Assembly: GCA_036365145.1 (NCBI GenBank)
Contig: JAEOAD010000030.1
Coordinates: 12,059,001 to 12,123,000, forward strand
Source: Orientallactaga sibirica
Lineage: Eukaryota; Chordata; Mammalia; Rodentia; Dipodidae
Reading direction: 5' to 3'
DNA length: 64,000 bases
The notes under the pieces are model-generated. The model searched no databases, was not told where the DNA came from, and saw only the letters and a list, made by a program, of their open reading frames with translations. Of this stretch, positions 46,201-59,287 are shown piece after piece (positions within the stretch are counted from its first letter, which is position 1; the number at the start of each line of letters is the position of its first letter). A program made the translations under genes and the position numbers.

Positions 46201-46547
46201 TTTAGGAAGACTCTATTTTATTGAGGAGGAAGCAAGTTTTTGTCCTTTGGTCCATTCACCCTCTGACTCAGGTGAACAGAAATGTTTGTACCTAATGGCC
46301 AGTCAGGATACTGGAGCAAAAGGCCTGATTCCACAGCTCACACAGGGACCAAGCTTCCCCAGGCAGGGCACAATGGGACCTACCAGGACCAGGGGACTGG
46401 GAGGAACAAGGGAACAGGGATATGGCCTTCTTCATGCAGAACCCTCCAGCACACATAGCAGGGCAGGCAACTCAGACCTGGGAGTTGGGAGTAGCCCAGA
46501 AATGGGTCTAGCCAATCACTCCAGACCATGGTGCCTGCCCACACACT
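46201..46547 (-). promoter_or_regulatory. LINE-1 5' UTR fragment
   Basis: About 340 bp upstream of the ORF1 start, similar in style to 9906-10300 and 33900-34240 (for example the complement of ttattgaggaggaagcaagt next to the start). It is G/C-richer than its surroundings and likely a former internal promoter. The plus-strand 147-codon ORF is a shadow. Confidence 0.65.
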
Positions 46548-46564
46548 CATAAATCATATTCTTA

Positions 46565-47860
46565 CTGCTTGGCATTGTTTCTTCTTTGATGCCTGCTGCA
46601 GGCTTTCACTCTGTCTCTGAATTTTCTTAACTAGGATATCTTCTGATGTGGTCATCATTTTTTATCCTGCTTAGGATTTGAAATTTTCTTCTTTTCTTTC
46701 ATCTATGGCTTTAGACCTCTGAGAACCTGACCTCAGTGTTAGATGTGTTTTAGTTAACAGGTCTCGGGATTCTATTCTTTTTCCATTATGCTTCAGTTCT
46801 ACTGAATCATTGGTAAATTTTTCTTTTCTGCTTTTAAGTCTTCCAGTTAAAATTTCATTCCTAATAATCTGTTTTATAGGTTTAGAATTTCTTTTCAGTG
46901 TTTGGGATTAAAGCCAGGGCTTTGTACATGGTAAGCAAGCACATTGCCTTGGCCTACATCCACAGCCAATATGTGATGTTTTGTGAAATAATTACCACAG
47001 CAACTTTCTGACATATCCATTGCTTCCCATAGTTGGTTTTCATTTTGTTTTGTCTTGTTTTTCAGTGGTGATGGTGAGGAAATTTAAAATTTTTATTTAG
47101 TTCTCAAAGCATGAATTCACCATAACCTCTGTTTTAAATTTATAGAGGGCTGTATTTTGCTTTATAAGACTCATTCTGTAATGAATATGAGCTATTTTTG
47201 ATCATAAGGAAAAGAAAACACTTGATTTGGTATACAACTTACTGGTAGAATGTATGCTTGGAATACATGAGGCATTCTGATCAAATCCTAAATGAAATGG
47301 AGAAATATTTTCATATGGCCAAGCTTTGGGCCTGAGAATCATGCTTTTATTGTTCTCTAGCAAACAGGTTCTTCTCACATACCAAAGCACATTTTTGCCA
47401 AAACCTAATTTACGAAAGGGCAAATACTTGTCAGGTCATGGAACCCTGCCCCCCCCCCCATTGATCTCACTTGACCCTGCTCATTAGTACATTCTAAATA
47501 GAAGGTGCAGGCAAAAGTGAACAGAGACCATGTAAGGTTTTCTGATCATTTCTAGATTATCTACCCAAGCACAGTGAACTCAGTGATTTACTCCCAGAAC
47601 TCTGACAGGTATCACTGCCTGAAAAATCTTAGCCTACCTAGAAAAGGGAAGACAGTCCTCCAAGACTCAGTAAAACAGAAACATGACACAAACAAGTTCC
47701 ACCCCTTGTTATGCTTTACAAAATATTATAGTTATGTAGATATATTCCCTCTCTGCATGTGAAGTTCATTTTCACTAATTAGAACATTATTTTATAACTT
47801 TAACTCATGGTAGTTGGGTATTATTTATTCTTCTGCAATATTAAAATGAGACTGATTGTA
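46565..47860. other. Unique sequence with one ID element
   Basis: Apart from the ID copy at 46891-46967 and a C run at about 47450-47458, no feature was recognised. Confidence 0.45.
46891..46967 (-). mobile_element. ID element SINE, antisense
   Basis: tttgggattaaagccagggc, tacatggtaagcaagcacat and ttggcctacatccacagcc form a diverged antisense ID body. Confidence 0.7.
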
Positions 47861-48148
47861 ACTAGAGAGATTGCTCAGTGGATAAATTACTTGCTGCTCA
47901 AGCATGACGACCCAATTCAGTTTCCAGCATTCATGTAAAATACTGAACCTGTGGTATGCACCTATAATCCTAGTGCCAGAGAAGCAGAGGCAGGGTTTCT
48001 CTATGGCTCAATCACTAGCTAGTCTAGTGTATGTTGAGGGTGAGTGAGTAAAACTACCAATCTCAACATCTGGCTTTCATATACACCTGTACACATGTGA
48101 ACTCCCCACCCCATACAGAAAAACATTCACACATACACAGCTACATAA
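47861..48148 (+). mobile_element. B3-type SINE
   Basis: Head actagagagattgctcagtg, ctgctcaagcatgacgaccc, cctataatcctagtgccaga, caacatctggctttcatata and a CA-rich tail. The same block order as 12692-13045. Confidence 0.8.
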
Positions 48149-48657
48149 AATGAAACAGAGTGATGGTGAACATAGAAAGATGTTATTGTCTTGTTAATGT
48201 ACTTTCCAAGATGCCCCACTTTTCAATTCCTCTTCCAAATATACCTAGCTCACCAAACATATATGTAATCAGAATCCCCAATCCTCTTGCAAGTAATTTT
48301 GTATACAAAAGACATAGGTTGAGGGAGAAGGATCTTAGAACAAAGATATTGATACAACCAATTCAGAATTCTCCAGATAGTAAGTGTAGATAATAAGCCA
48401 AGAATGGATTCAATATGTTCTTTCTGTGTAGATCCTTTGTAATGTACATTAGGAAACAATAGTTTTAAATTTTTATCTCATTGTGTTTCCTTTCCTGAAA
48501 CTTGCTTTAGAAGCATAGGTTGAACCTAGATATTATAAGAAAAATTCTGAGAAAGGATGAATAGGCTACTCATTTTGGATAAAAGATAACAAAATTATTG
48601 TCATAGATATGTAACTGAGCAGAAAGAAAAGTAATGAAGGCCCCAAAATAAAAAGAA
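48149..48657. other. Unique sequence
   Basis: No feature recognised. Confidence 0.4.
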
Positions 48658-48725
48658 ATGAGCAGGGCATGGTGGTGCATACCTTTAATCCCCGCACTCA
48701 GGAGGCAGAGGTAGGAGGATTTCGC
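48658..48725 (+). mobile_element. B1 SINE, 3'-truncated
   Basis: gagcagggcatggtggtgca, aatccccgcactcaggaggc and agaggtaggaggatttcgct: only the first half of B1. Confidence 0.85.
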
Positions 48726-48955
48726 TCTTGGTCTCTCTTTCTTTCTTTCTCTGTCCTTCATTCTTGAGGATGTGACTATGTAAGGCCATTTTCATATGCT
48801 GAAATAAATTTTTTCCTTCCTAAGCTGCTTGGTTGTTTGTCCAAGCAATGAGAAAGGAACTGATACAGAGAGTATCTGATTTTAATACCAAAACAGGAAG
48901 AAGCAGTATGACCTCGTGAACATATAAGATGTGGAAGGTAAAAATAAACATAATA

Positions 48956-49150
48956 GGGCTGAAGGGATGGCTTAGCAGTTAAGGCATTTGCCTGAAAAGC
49001 CAAAGGAGGTTTGATTCCTCAGGACCCACTTTAGCCAGATGCACAAGGAGTGCATGCTTCTGGAGTTTGCTTGCAGTAGCTGGAGGCCCATTTTCTCTCT
49101 CTCTTTCACTCTTCCTCTTTCTTTCTGTCAAATAAATAAAATATTAAAAC
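48956..49150 (+). mobile_element. tRNA-derived (DIP-like) SINE
   Basis: Head gggctgaagggatggcttag, gccagatgcacaaggagtgc, tggagtttgcttgcagtagc, TC-rich tract and a caaataaataaa tail. Complete except for a short deletion around the usual 'ctggcgcgccc' position. Confidence 0.9.
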
Positions 49151-50732
49151 ATAACCATAATATTATTATCTCTTTCTAAAGGAGGTCATGGGAATATTTA
49201 CTATGTCACTGGAATATTGGTTGACATAAAAGTCACCTATAACAAACCAAGGTCAGGTACAGACATAATTTAGAAAACATGAGTTATTAACAAAAACCTT
49301 GCCTTTAGACCACTGAAAGTTTTAGGATGACAGTTTTTTCTGAAGAAAACTATAAAGTTTATATGATTAAAAGCATAAAGAAAAATATTTTGAAAGCATA
49401 AATAGTACTTTTAGAGCAAAATAAATAGTCAATGAAAATTTTTAAAATATCATGTTAAATAGTTGATTAGCTACACATAAAGAGAGGTTAGAGGGAGTCA
49501 GGATAGGTACCTCCACTGGTGATGCCACACTAGCAGAAGAGTTGGGGACAAAGAGTGCTGAACAAGAATGGGGGTTGGGGGAATAGGAGCAACCCATAAG
49601 AAGGACCAGGCAATGATGTGGTCTTCTTTGAGTTGAGCCTATGCCTTCTTAATGTTTCTTGATTTCCTTTAATGTTAACAACTTGATGTTGGTTAATACA
49701 TCACAACTAGCAGGATGGAAACCTGAAAACTATTTACTCTGTCAATTTTAAACAAAATAAGGAATTTCTGCCTGAATTAACTGAAATCTCATCCTGCCCA
49801 TTCTTATTGAAATATTCACTCATGGTGGGGTTTCTTTTACATCATGGAGCTCATGTTTCCCAACCCTTTCTTAGCTGTGGGGACCATTCTTGTTAAAGTA
49901 CTCATGGTAGAGTTTCTTTTACTTCAATTTCAGTAGTATAGACAGCAGAAGAAATTTTTGTCTATTTTGGGCAGAAAGGTAGTTTGAGATTTCAACTAAC
50001 ACTGAATAATTTAGTTCTATGTTCTTTGAAAAGCTCCATCTAATTGTCTAAATCATTTCCAGCTTTGCTAACAGGAAAACAATGAAGAAGTTATTCATGC
50101 CCCCAAACTAACTTTTAAGGTGAAGCTAAGATAAAAATAACTGAAAGGAATCATAGTCATTCCTTAAATAAATTAAAATTACACAAAATTAAAATTTTTT
50201 TCTTGAAATTCAAACTTAATAGGGAAGAACTTTCTTTTGAAAATAGTGCAATAAAATTAAGACAAAATGTAGTTCTTCATTAATGGTGTTTAAGTGTACA
50301 AGTCAATCAGTACCTTGACTCATTAAGGGAAAAAAAGTAACACCTTACAGAATACCATGGCATGGCTTTATTCTCTAAGCTTTATTAGGTGGTAGAATGA
50401 AGTCAGGTGTAAAGCTTCCTTTGGACTTTTGGAAGGAGATGGTATAATAGCACAGCAAGAGAAAACCATTTCTTACCATACCAATACAATACTCAAGGTC
50501 TGGTGAATCAAACTAAATTAAATTGAAGTGAGTTGAATTGGATCAGTCTAAATAAATCAATTGCATCTTATACTGGTGATTTTTAAACTAAAATTCTTAC
50601 TTCTGACAGTCTAAAAGTTAATGTCACTCAGCAAAACTAATTTAACACCACTCTGTATTTTTTTTCTGAAGACAGTCAGTATTTTCAGTGATTTAATTTA
50701 GAAGTGGTGTCCTTAGTAACTTTTTTCTTTTA
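49151..50732. other. Unique AT-rich sequence
   Basis: 1.6 kb without a recognisable feature. At 49800-49930 two diverged copies of a short string (tcatggtggggtttctttta and tcatggtagagtttctttta) lie about 100 bp apart. Confidence 0.4.
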
Positions 50733-50815
50733 CTTTCTTTTTTCTTTGGGGGGGGGGTAGGGTGTTGCTGTGGCCCAGGCTGACCTGGAATTCACTCTGT
50801 CATTCCAGCATGCCC
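50733..50815 (-). mobile_element. B1 SINE fragment, antisense
   Basis: gtggcccaggctgacctgga then a shortened body to ccagcatgccc, preceded by a G run (about 50748-50756). Confidence 0.8.
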
Positions 50816-52749
50816 AACAAAACTAACCTTGACCCCACAGTGACAAACTACACACAAACTCAGTATCTTTTTGATGTGACAAATTAGCCAACTTTAAAAT
50901 TGTTCTTTTCACTTAAGACCACAACAAGAATATCTCTCCCTGCACTTTTTGTTAAGGTCTGATTCTTCCACTAGATTTTTATGACTTGAGAGGAAAGGGC
51001 ACATCTGTTTTGCTAACTTCTTTATCTAGTGGCTGGCATTAATAAGTACTTAGTAAGTATTTGATAAATGAACCAGTCAATTGATGGAACTAACCAAACC
51101 AAAAATATTCTGATTGTAATTATCAAATTACTATTACACTTGAAGGCAAAACTTGGACTTAGGAAATAGTAAGGTTTGCATCTACATTAAATATGGTAGC
51201 TATAAACATTCTCTCTTTGCTAGCTCACTGCTAGTTTTAGGTTTGCAGTAGAAACAGATTTCCTTAAAGTGCTCCATTCATTGTGGACACTAGTATTTAC
51301 AGAAGGAAAAATGAGAATGAAAAATCACCAATGTGTTAGGACACCAAATATGTGAAAGAGAAAAGATAACAGGAAATAGAGATGAAGTTATTCAGCCTTG
51401 ATGATAGACTTGAGCTTTACTTCTGCTTTTGTTTATTTTTTAATATATTTTCTTCATTTATGTAGACAGCCAAAGGAAACATGTATCCCATGCTGTCCAA
51501 GGACCTTAGGCATTCCAGTTTCTCTCCCAAGTTGCTAAGTTGCTGAAAGGGGCATTAGTTGGCCCCTCGGAGAGGGAATCTCCTTGGGTTACTTCTGCTT
51601 TAAAAGCCCATGTTCTATATTCCTTTGCAGTCAACAACTAGAAGCCCAGTGAGGTTACAGATCTTGTCAAAGGTACCCAGCAGGTTTTTGCACAGGCAAG
51701 CACAACTGTCCACATGATGGCCAATAGCCATTCTGCTCTGTTTACAGCCAGGCTATTACTGGTTATTAAAACCTGATGTTATAGTAAATAATAGGGTATA
51801 AAGAAAAATAACATTATAAAACTCCTATTCTTCCCAATATTCTTTATAGCCTGTCACTATTTTCATTCAGAAGCTCCTTTCTGTTAGCTGTATGATATTC
51901 CATTAAGCATTTATTTCTTCTGAGCTTCCATTTATATATGATAAAAATGAAGATTATGCCTTATCAGATTATACCTTACCTTATTGTAACAGCTAAAAAA
52001 CCAAATCTATGTAAAAGGTATAAGAAACTCTCTTACCAGACATTGTATAATTACTACTTAGGAGGTTGAGGCATGGGATTGAGAGTTCAAGGGTATATGT
52101 TAGACTCTTTTTTACCCAAAACAGAAAAAGAAGAGAATAAAAGGAGGAAAAAGGAAAGGAAGGAGGGAAAAAGAAAACAAAGGAAGGAGGACCTCACTGA
52201 GAGAACTTTTAGGACATTATTACTAAGGAAGAAGCACTTGAGCTGAGATCTGGAAAATTATTGAATGAACTACAATTAAGTGTGCAACACCATATAATTG
52301 TAAATAGAAAGTCCTAAAAGGAAGAATGGCATATTGCTTATTTTACAATAGCATAATATAATAATCGTGGCAGAAGAGGTAAGTCCACTATCCTGAAAGA
52401 CCACTATCTCAAAGGAGATGCCAGTACTCTTGAGGCACAGGGCTTTCTTGCTTTGTTACCCATTGTTTATCCCAACATGTAGGTCACCATGGCAGACATG
52501 CTCCAACACTAATCCATGAGCACACAGGGGCAGGCTCTAGAGCTGTCAAGTTCACCCCAGTGTTGAAAGAATGCCTGGCACCTGATAGCTGCTCTTTACA
52601 TATTTGCTAAGCAAGACAGACTGGGTCTTTATACCATAAAATCAGTAAAATATTTTTATTCCTATTTTGTCCACAAATAAATAAGTAGTCTTTTATATGA
52701 TTTCAAATAACACAACTGAGTGTGTCCTTGGCTAGTTCACAGCACTATA
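50816..52749. other. Mostly unique; probable L2 and MIR tails
   Basis: 50990-51090 (gtggctggcattaataagta, then tttgataaatgaa) resembles the L2 3' end. 52500-52615 (atgcctggcacctgatagct, then tacatatttgcta) resembles the MIR/L2 3' end. A purine-rich patch lies at 52125-52195. A block at 51430-51770, with somewhat higher GC, is unclassified. Confidence 0.5.
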
Positions 52750-52829
52750 TCACACCATCTTTTTTTTTCCTTTTCTTAAATTTATTTTTTATTTTATTTT
52801 TTATTTTTTTATTTCTATTATTCTGATTT

Positions 52830-54321
52830 TATATTCATAGTATTGGTTCCCTTTTCCTCCTCCCTGTCCTCCCTCTTCAAAGGGACCCTCATCAATGGGG
52901 AATGTGGATCATGCATTGTGGAGGACATCAAGAGTTCTGGGGGGGGGGTAGGCCCCAGTCTCTGTGCTTAATGCCCCAACTTGTGACTCTAACAATCTTT
53001 CCACCTCCTCTTCCGCCAGTTTCCCTGAGCCACATTGGGGTCGTTTTTGTTTGGTTTCAGTAATGAGGTTTTGGGGGCCTCTGTGTCTCTGGATATCTGG
53101 CTTAGTTGGAGTTGGATGTTCTCTGTGTTTATCTCCTTCAGCCTTTTTCTGGTGTCGTGATCACCATGAATGCTGTATTCTTGCCCTTCCCCTGCGTTGT
53201 TCTATGATTTCAGCTGGGGCCCTGGTGAGGTACAATTAGCTGATCCTCCCATCAGGTTCATTGTCCATCTGAAAAGAGATAAGCAAATTCTCCAATGGAG
53301 AGAAAAGTTAGTACGAGATAGAAGGCATGACCACATATGTTTTGGAGAGAACTTTATATGTGTCGGCTCTCTTCTAGCCCACATTTGGTGGTCTCTTGAA
53401 CTTGGAGACTGAGCTCATTTTGTGTACCTGGTTTTGACTTATTTCCCAGTTCCAGCAATGTGTTCCATTCCACCGAGGGGATCTATTAGGCAAATCAAGA
53501 GCAGTTGGTTACCCACCATGGCTGTTTGCCACTACTGCACTTCTATGAGCATTACGTCAGGTTGTTACCTACTGGGTATCTCAGTCTGCAAGATGTTTGG
53601 ACCAATGTCAGACATTTTCCCCCAGTTGTTCATGTAGCACCCTTTGGTACTAGACTAGCTAACTGTCTGGGGACTGACCCTCTTCCAGATTCTGGCCAGG
53701 TCTCTCTGTGTTTGGTCTCACACACATATGCTGTCTTTGACATAGGGTCTTACCATTAACCTTTGGTGGGTCACCAAGAACTCTGACAGAAGTCTGTCTT
53801 TTTTTTTTGGGGGGGGACCTTGTAGGTGTCTCAGATAACCAGCTCATTGTGGAAGTTAACCCCGTGCTGGCACTGGGAGTTTTAAGTCTGCACCTAGGAA
53901 GGTGAGGGAAGAAAAAGATAAATAATATAAAAGAGAAAGTGAGTATAGAGAGGAGAGGTAGAGAGAGGGAGAGGGAGAGAGAAGCTGGGCAAGATTAGGG
54001 TTAGCCTAACTGATGCTCTCTCCAGATTCCTGTGGTTCAGGTGTTCCCTCTGAGGGCCTGCTGAAGGATCAGTGTTTCATCGTGTTGTCAGAGTAAAGGG
54101 TTTTATACTATCTTTTCCTTTTGGGTCCCAATTTGTTTCCCCCCTTGTCTTCCCCCCCACCCTCTCGTTCCCTCCCACCTTTACCCTCCCTCCATCCCAT
54201 GCTCCCTCTTGTTTGTTCCTCAAAGTGTTTATTGGGTGTGGCCACATGTCACGTGGATTCAGGTTAGGAGCAACAGATAAACCAGACCATGCGACGATTA
54301 TCTTTTTGTGCTTGGGTGAGC
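52830..54321 (-). mobile_element. LINE-1 3' UTR
   Basis: About 1.5 kb between the ORF2 end and the A-rich tail. It holds G-rich runs on the plus strand (for example around 52939-52948) and a purine-rich patch on the plus strand at 53940-53985. Segments match the 3' UTR of the composite LINE-1 (37541-38610). The small ORFs inside are incidental. Confidence 0.75.
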
Positions 54322-57300
54322 TCACTGAGGATGATCTGTTCCATGTTTGACCATTTTTTTTTCAAATTTCCTAATTTCATCTTTCCTTACTGCTACATAG
54401 AATTCCATAGTATAGATATACCACATCTTTGTTATCCATTCATCTAGTGTTGGACACCTGGGTTGATTGCAGCTCTTTGCTATTATGAATTGAGCAGCTA
54501 TAAACATGGTTGAGCAAATGTCTCTGATCTGAGGCTTGGAGCATTTAGGGTAAATGCCCAATAAGGGAATAACTGGATACATTGGTAGGTCTATGGTCAT
54601 CCTTTTCAAGAGTCTCCATATAGCTGTCCATAGTGGTTGAATCATTTTACATTCCCACCAGCAGTGAAAACTTGTTCCTATTTCTCCACAGCCTCGCCAG
54701 CATTTGTTTTCATTGTTTTTTTTTTTTTTTTTAATGTTAGCCATCCTTACTGGGGTAAGGTGGAATCTCATAGTTGTTTAAATTTGCATTTCCCTGATGA
54801 TTAGGGATGTTGAACATTTTCATAAATGTGTGTTTGATATTTGCATTTATTCCTCTGAGAACTCTCTGTGCAGTTCTCTGCCCCACTTTGTGAGTGGGTT
54901 GTTTGGTGATTTATTGTTTAGGTTTTGGAGTTCTTTGTAGATTCTAGCAATTAGGCCTCTATCAGTTGTATAACTGGAGAAAATTTTCTCCCATTCTGTG
55001 GGTAATCTGCTGGCTTTGGTTATAGTATTTTTGTCAGTGAAAAAGCTTTTCAGCTTCATGAGATCCCAATGGTTGAGTGATTGTTTAATTTCCTGAGCTG
55101 CTGGAGCTTTGTTCAGGAAGTCTTTTCCCACTCCTATGTCATGGAAGGTTCCTCCTACTTTTTTTTTTTTTTCCAGTAGTAGCAGAGTTTCTGGTTTTAT
55201 ATTAAGGTCTTTGACCATTTGGACTTAATTTTTGTGCATGAAGAGATGTGTGGGTCAAGTTTCATTTTCCTACATATGGTTGTCCAGTTTGTCCAGCACC
55301 ATTTGTTGAAGATGCTGTCTTTTCTCCATTCTGCATTGGTAGGGCCTTCATTAAATATCAAGTAGCTATAGTTACTTGACCCAAAGTCTGAGTCTTCAAT
55401 TTTGTTCCATTGGTCTATATTCCTGTTTTATGCCAGTACCATGTTGTTTTTATTACAATGGCTTTGTAGTATAGCTTTAGATCAGGTATGGTGATGCCTC
55501 CAGAGGTGTTTCTTTTGCTGAGGATGAGCTTGGATATCTGAGGCCTTCTGCCTTTCCATATAAATTTTGAGATAGTTTTTTCTATCTCATTGAAGAAGGA
55601 AGTTGGGATTTTTATTGACATTGCATTGAATCTATAAAGTGCTTTTGGTAAAATTGCCATTTTCACAATGTCAATTCTACCAATCCAGGAGCATGGGAGG
55701 TCTTTCCATTTTTGCAGGCCATCCCCAATTTCTTTTTTGAGAGTTTTTATGTTTTCATTGTATAGGTCTTTCACTTCCTTGGTTAATGTTATTCCAAGGT
55801 ATTTTATTTTCTTTGTTCCAATTGAAAATAGGACAATGTTAGTTATTTCTTTTTCTGTTTGTCCTTTGCATACAGAAAGGCTGCTGTTTTCTGTGCATTG
55901 ATTTTGTATCCTGATACTTTGCTGAATGCGCTAATCACCTTTAAGAGTTTGAGATGACAGTTCTTGGGTCACTTATGTATAGAATCATGTCATCTGCAAA
56001 TAGGGCTAACTTAACTTCTTCCTTTCCAATTTGTATCCCTTTGATTTCTTTCTCCTGTCTATTGTTTGAGCTAATACTTCTAGCACTATGTAGAAGAACA
56101 GAGGTGAGAGTGGACACCCCTGCCTTGTTCCTGAATGGGAATTCCTTCAGTCTCTCCCCATTAGGAAATACTTGGGCTTTAGGGGCTTTATATATAGCCT
56201 TTATTATGTTAAGATATGGGCTGTCCATGCCTATTCTCTCCAATGTTTTGATCATGAAGTGATGTTGTATTTTGTCAAAGGCCTTTTCTGCATCTATCGA
56301 AATGATCATGTGATTTTTGTGTTTCAGCTTGTTTATGTGGTGTATTGCATTGACAGATTTCCATATGTTGAACCACCCCTGCATTCCAGGGATGAAGCTA
56401 CTTGATCAAGGTGGATAATGCTTTTGATGTACTGTTGAATTCAGTTTGCAAGAATTTTGTTCAGGATCTTTGAGTCTATGTTCATCAGAGAAATGGGCCT
56501 ATAATTTTCCTTTCTTGTGGCATCCCTGCCTGGTTTTGGAATTAAGATGATACTAGCTTCATAAAAGGAGTTAGGGATCTCTCCCATTCTCCTATTATGT
56601 GACACAGTTTGAGAAGAATTGGTTTCAGTTCTTCCATGAAGGTTTGGAAGAATTCCGCTGAGAAACCATCTGGTCCTGGACTCTTCTTTTAGGGGTGGTG
56701 TTTCATTACCTCTTCAATCTCGAAGGGTGTAATGGGTTTGTTTATGAGATTAATCTGCTCTGGGCTTAGCTTTGGTAGGTGGTATGTGTCTAGGAATTCA
56801 TCCATTTTCTCCATATTCTCCTGTTTTATGGAGTAGAGGTTTTTGAAATAAGTCCTAATAACTCTTCCTATTTCACTCATGTCTGTTGTGATCTCTCCCT
56901 TTTCATTTCTAATTTTGTTGACTTGAAGTGTTTCTTTTTCTTGCTTGATCAAATTGGCCAGGGGTCTATCAATCTTGTTAATTTTTTCAAAGAACCAGCT
57001 CTTTGTTTCATCAATTTTCTTAATTGTCCTCTTAGTTTCCAATTCATTAATTTCTGCTCTGATCTTAATTATTTCTTTCCATCTGGAGCTTTTTGGGTTG
57101 GCTTCTTCTAGTTTTCCAATGCCTTTAGGTGGATGGTTAGGTTATTGATATGGGATCTCTCTGTTTTTGTTATGAGGGCATTTAGTGCTCTGATTTTTCC
57201 CCTAAGGACTGCCTTCATTGTGTCCCATAAGTTTTGGTATGATGTGTTCTCATTGTCATTGAATTCTAGAAATTTTGCAATTTCATTCTTTTATTTCATC

Positions 57301-58089
57301 CACAACCCATTTATTGTTTAAAAGTGTTTTGTTCAATTTTCAGGAGGTAGAGAGATTCCTAGTGTACTTTTTGTTGTTGATTTCTAGCATTATAGCATTG
57401 TGGTCTGATATCATGCAGGAAATTACATCAATTTTCTTGAAAATATGGAGGCAGGCTTTGTGGCCCAGTACATGATCTATTTTAGAGAAGGTTCTGTGGG
57501 CTGCTTGAGAAGAATGTGTAATCTGTAGATTTGGGGTGGAATGTTTTGTATATGTCTGTTAGGTCTAGTTGCTCTATGGTGTCGTTGACCTCTCTTACTT
57601 TCGTATTAATTTTCTGCTTGGATGATCTATCCATTGTTGATAGTCGAGTATTGAAGTCCCTGACTATGATGGTGTTGGTGTTTATTTCTGTTTTGTTGCC
57701 ATGTAGATTTTGCTTTATGAATTGTGGTGCACCTGTGTTTGGTGCATAAATATTGATGATTGTGATATCCTCTTGTTGGATTGTTCCTTTGATAAGTAAG
57801 AAGTGGCCATCTTTGTCTTTTTTGTTACTTTTGGTTTGAAGTCTATTTTATCTGATATAAGTATAGCTACACCTGCTTTTTTCATATTTGTGTTTGCTTT
57901 GAATATCATTTTCTACCCTTTTACCCTGAAGAGGTGTCTTTCTTTAGTGGTGAGATGAGTTTCTTGAAGACAGAAGATTGAGGGGTCCAGTTTTCTGATC
58001 CACCCTGTTAGCTTATGTCTTTTGATGGGTGAGTTAAGGCCATTTATATTCAGTGATATAACTGTGAGGTTTGATTTAATGCCTGTCAT
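54322..58089 (-). pseudogene. LINE-1 ORF2 remnant, near full length
   Basis: A span of 1,256 codons, the usual ORF2 size. The frame starts near 58089 (MTGIKSNLTVISLNINGLN). The endonuclease QETH motif follows at about 57970, then KKAGVAILISDKIDFKPK (57715-57909). The RT N-terminal region (56689-57042) and the palm with the catalytic FADD motif ([11 protein letters not shown], in 55941-56384) come next. The thumb lies at 55415-55774, and the C-terminal cysteine motif C-x3-C-x7-H-x4-C (CWRGC...HCWWEC) in 54322-54771. It would nick target DNA and reverse-transcribe LINE-1 and SINE RNA. Stops and frameshifts between the blocks disable it. Confidence 0.88.
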
Positions 58090-59287
58090 ATTGTGGTGGA
58101 TTATGGTCTTTGTGGGTTTTTTTTTGGGGGGGTGTAATGTGGATTGTTTCTTGAGTGCTCTTGGAGTTGGTTATTTGTTTATCTGTGTGGAGAATTCCCT
58201 GAAGTACTTTCTGTAGGTTTGGCTTTGTGTTCATATACTTGTAAAGATGAGTTTTATCATGGAAAGTTTTTCTTTCACCATCTATTATGAGGGATACTTT
58301 TGCTGGGTAGAGTAGAACCATGGGTTCTTAGAGTTTGCAGTGTTCCATTCCAGGCCATTCTGGCTTTTAGGGTTTCCATTGAGAAGTCTGAGGTAATTCT
58401 AATTTTTCCCTGGCTGCTTTTAGGATTTTCTCTTTGTGTTTGATGTTTAGAGTCTTAAAGATAATGTGTCTTGGAGAATTTCTCCTTTGGTCCAGTCTGT
58501 TTGGAGTTCTGCTAGCTTCTTGTCACTTGATGGAGTTTTCTTTTGAGAGAGCGGGAAAGTTTTCTTCAATTATTTTGTTGAATAGGCTTTCCATTCCTTT
58601 GGTCTGTGTTTCTTCCCCCTCTGGTATACCCATGATCCTGATGTTTGGGTGCTTAAAGCTGTCCCACATTTCCCTCATGTTCTGTTCACAGAAGTTTTTG
58701 AACTTGTTGAAATTTTTGGACTCACAAAATGTTTCTTCTGTTTTGTCTTCCAGTTCTGAGGTTTTATCTTCCACTTGACTTACTCTGTTTTTAAGAGCTT
58801 CTATAGAGTTTTGGGCCTGTTTAATTGGGTTCATATTTTCTACGGTTTTTTTATGTATAGTTTCCATCTCTCTGTCTAGTTCCCTTTTTGTGTCATTTTC
58901 CTATTTTCTTAATGCTTCTTGGAGTTCATCCCTGCATTTCTTTATGTCTTCATTGAACTTAGCCAGCTGGTTATTGAGGACCTCTTTTTTGTCATTCTCT
59001 TTCAGTTCATTTAACTGTCTTTGGAGCCCTTCCTGGTTCTTTTCTATTAGGTCCAATCTAGCAAGGATAACATTCATACAATTGTTGGCTCTTTCTTGAG
59101 TTTCTGTGAGTTGTGCTGTTTGCTTGGCCAGGGTTGCATAGCTTGTCTCTTCATTTTGGGGTTCTGATTCTATTGTCTCTTCTATGCTTTTATTTGAAAC
59201 ATCCATTGTAGGACTGGATAGTCTAGGTGGATTTACTTGTGTCTGGTTTTTCATGCTATTCCTTTTTCGCTGTAGTAAGCCCATCAC
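58076..59287 (-). pseudogene. LINE-1 ORF1 remnant
   Basis: Three large blocks lie in the same frame: N-terminal region plus start of coiled coil (59287-58901, MMGLLQRKRNSMK), coiled coil and RRM-like region (58867-58523, KNRVSQVEDKTSELEDK), and C-terminal domain (58321-58076, YPAKVSLIIDGERKTFHDK). Stops interrupt at about 58901 and 58523. Two small deletions occur near 58400 and 58330, judged against the copies at 35.4 and 45.1 kb. About 403 codons, slightly longer than the usual 340-370 because the last block runs past the ORF2 start. Confidence 0.8.

Larger units (their letters stand above)
40023..46564 (-). mobile_element. LINE-1, older, nearly full length, antisense
   Basis: Body about 40040-46547: 3' UTR at low coordinates, ORF2, ORF1, and about 340 bp of 5' UTR. 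Flanks share a decayed repeat, cataaattgtatttt (40023 onward) versus cataaatcatattc (46548 onward), a plausible TSD. It shares the ORF1 start and 5' UTR type of 33599-35050, a different subfamily from 52768-60311. It is heavily mutated, so older. Confidence 0.8.

Noticed and set aside
51430..51770. Possible exon or LTR with higher GC
   Set aside because: I could not match it to a repeat family or find a coherent ORF or splice pattern, so it is left as unclassified.
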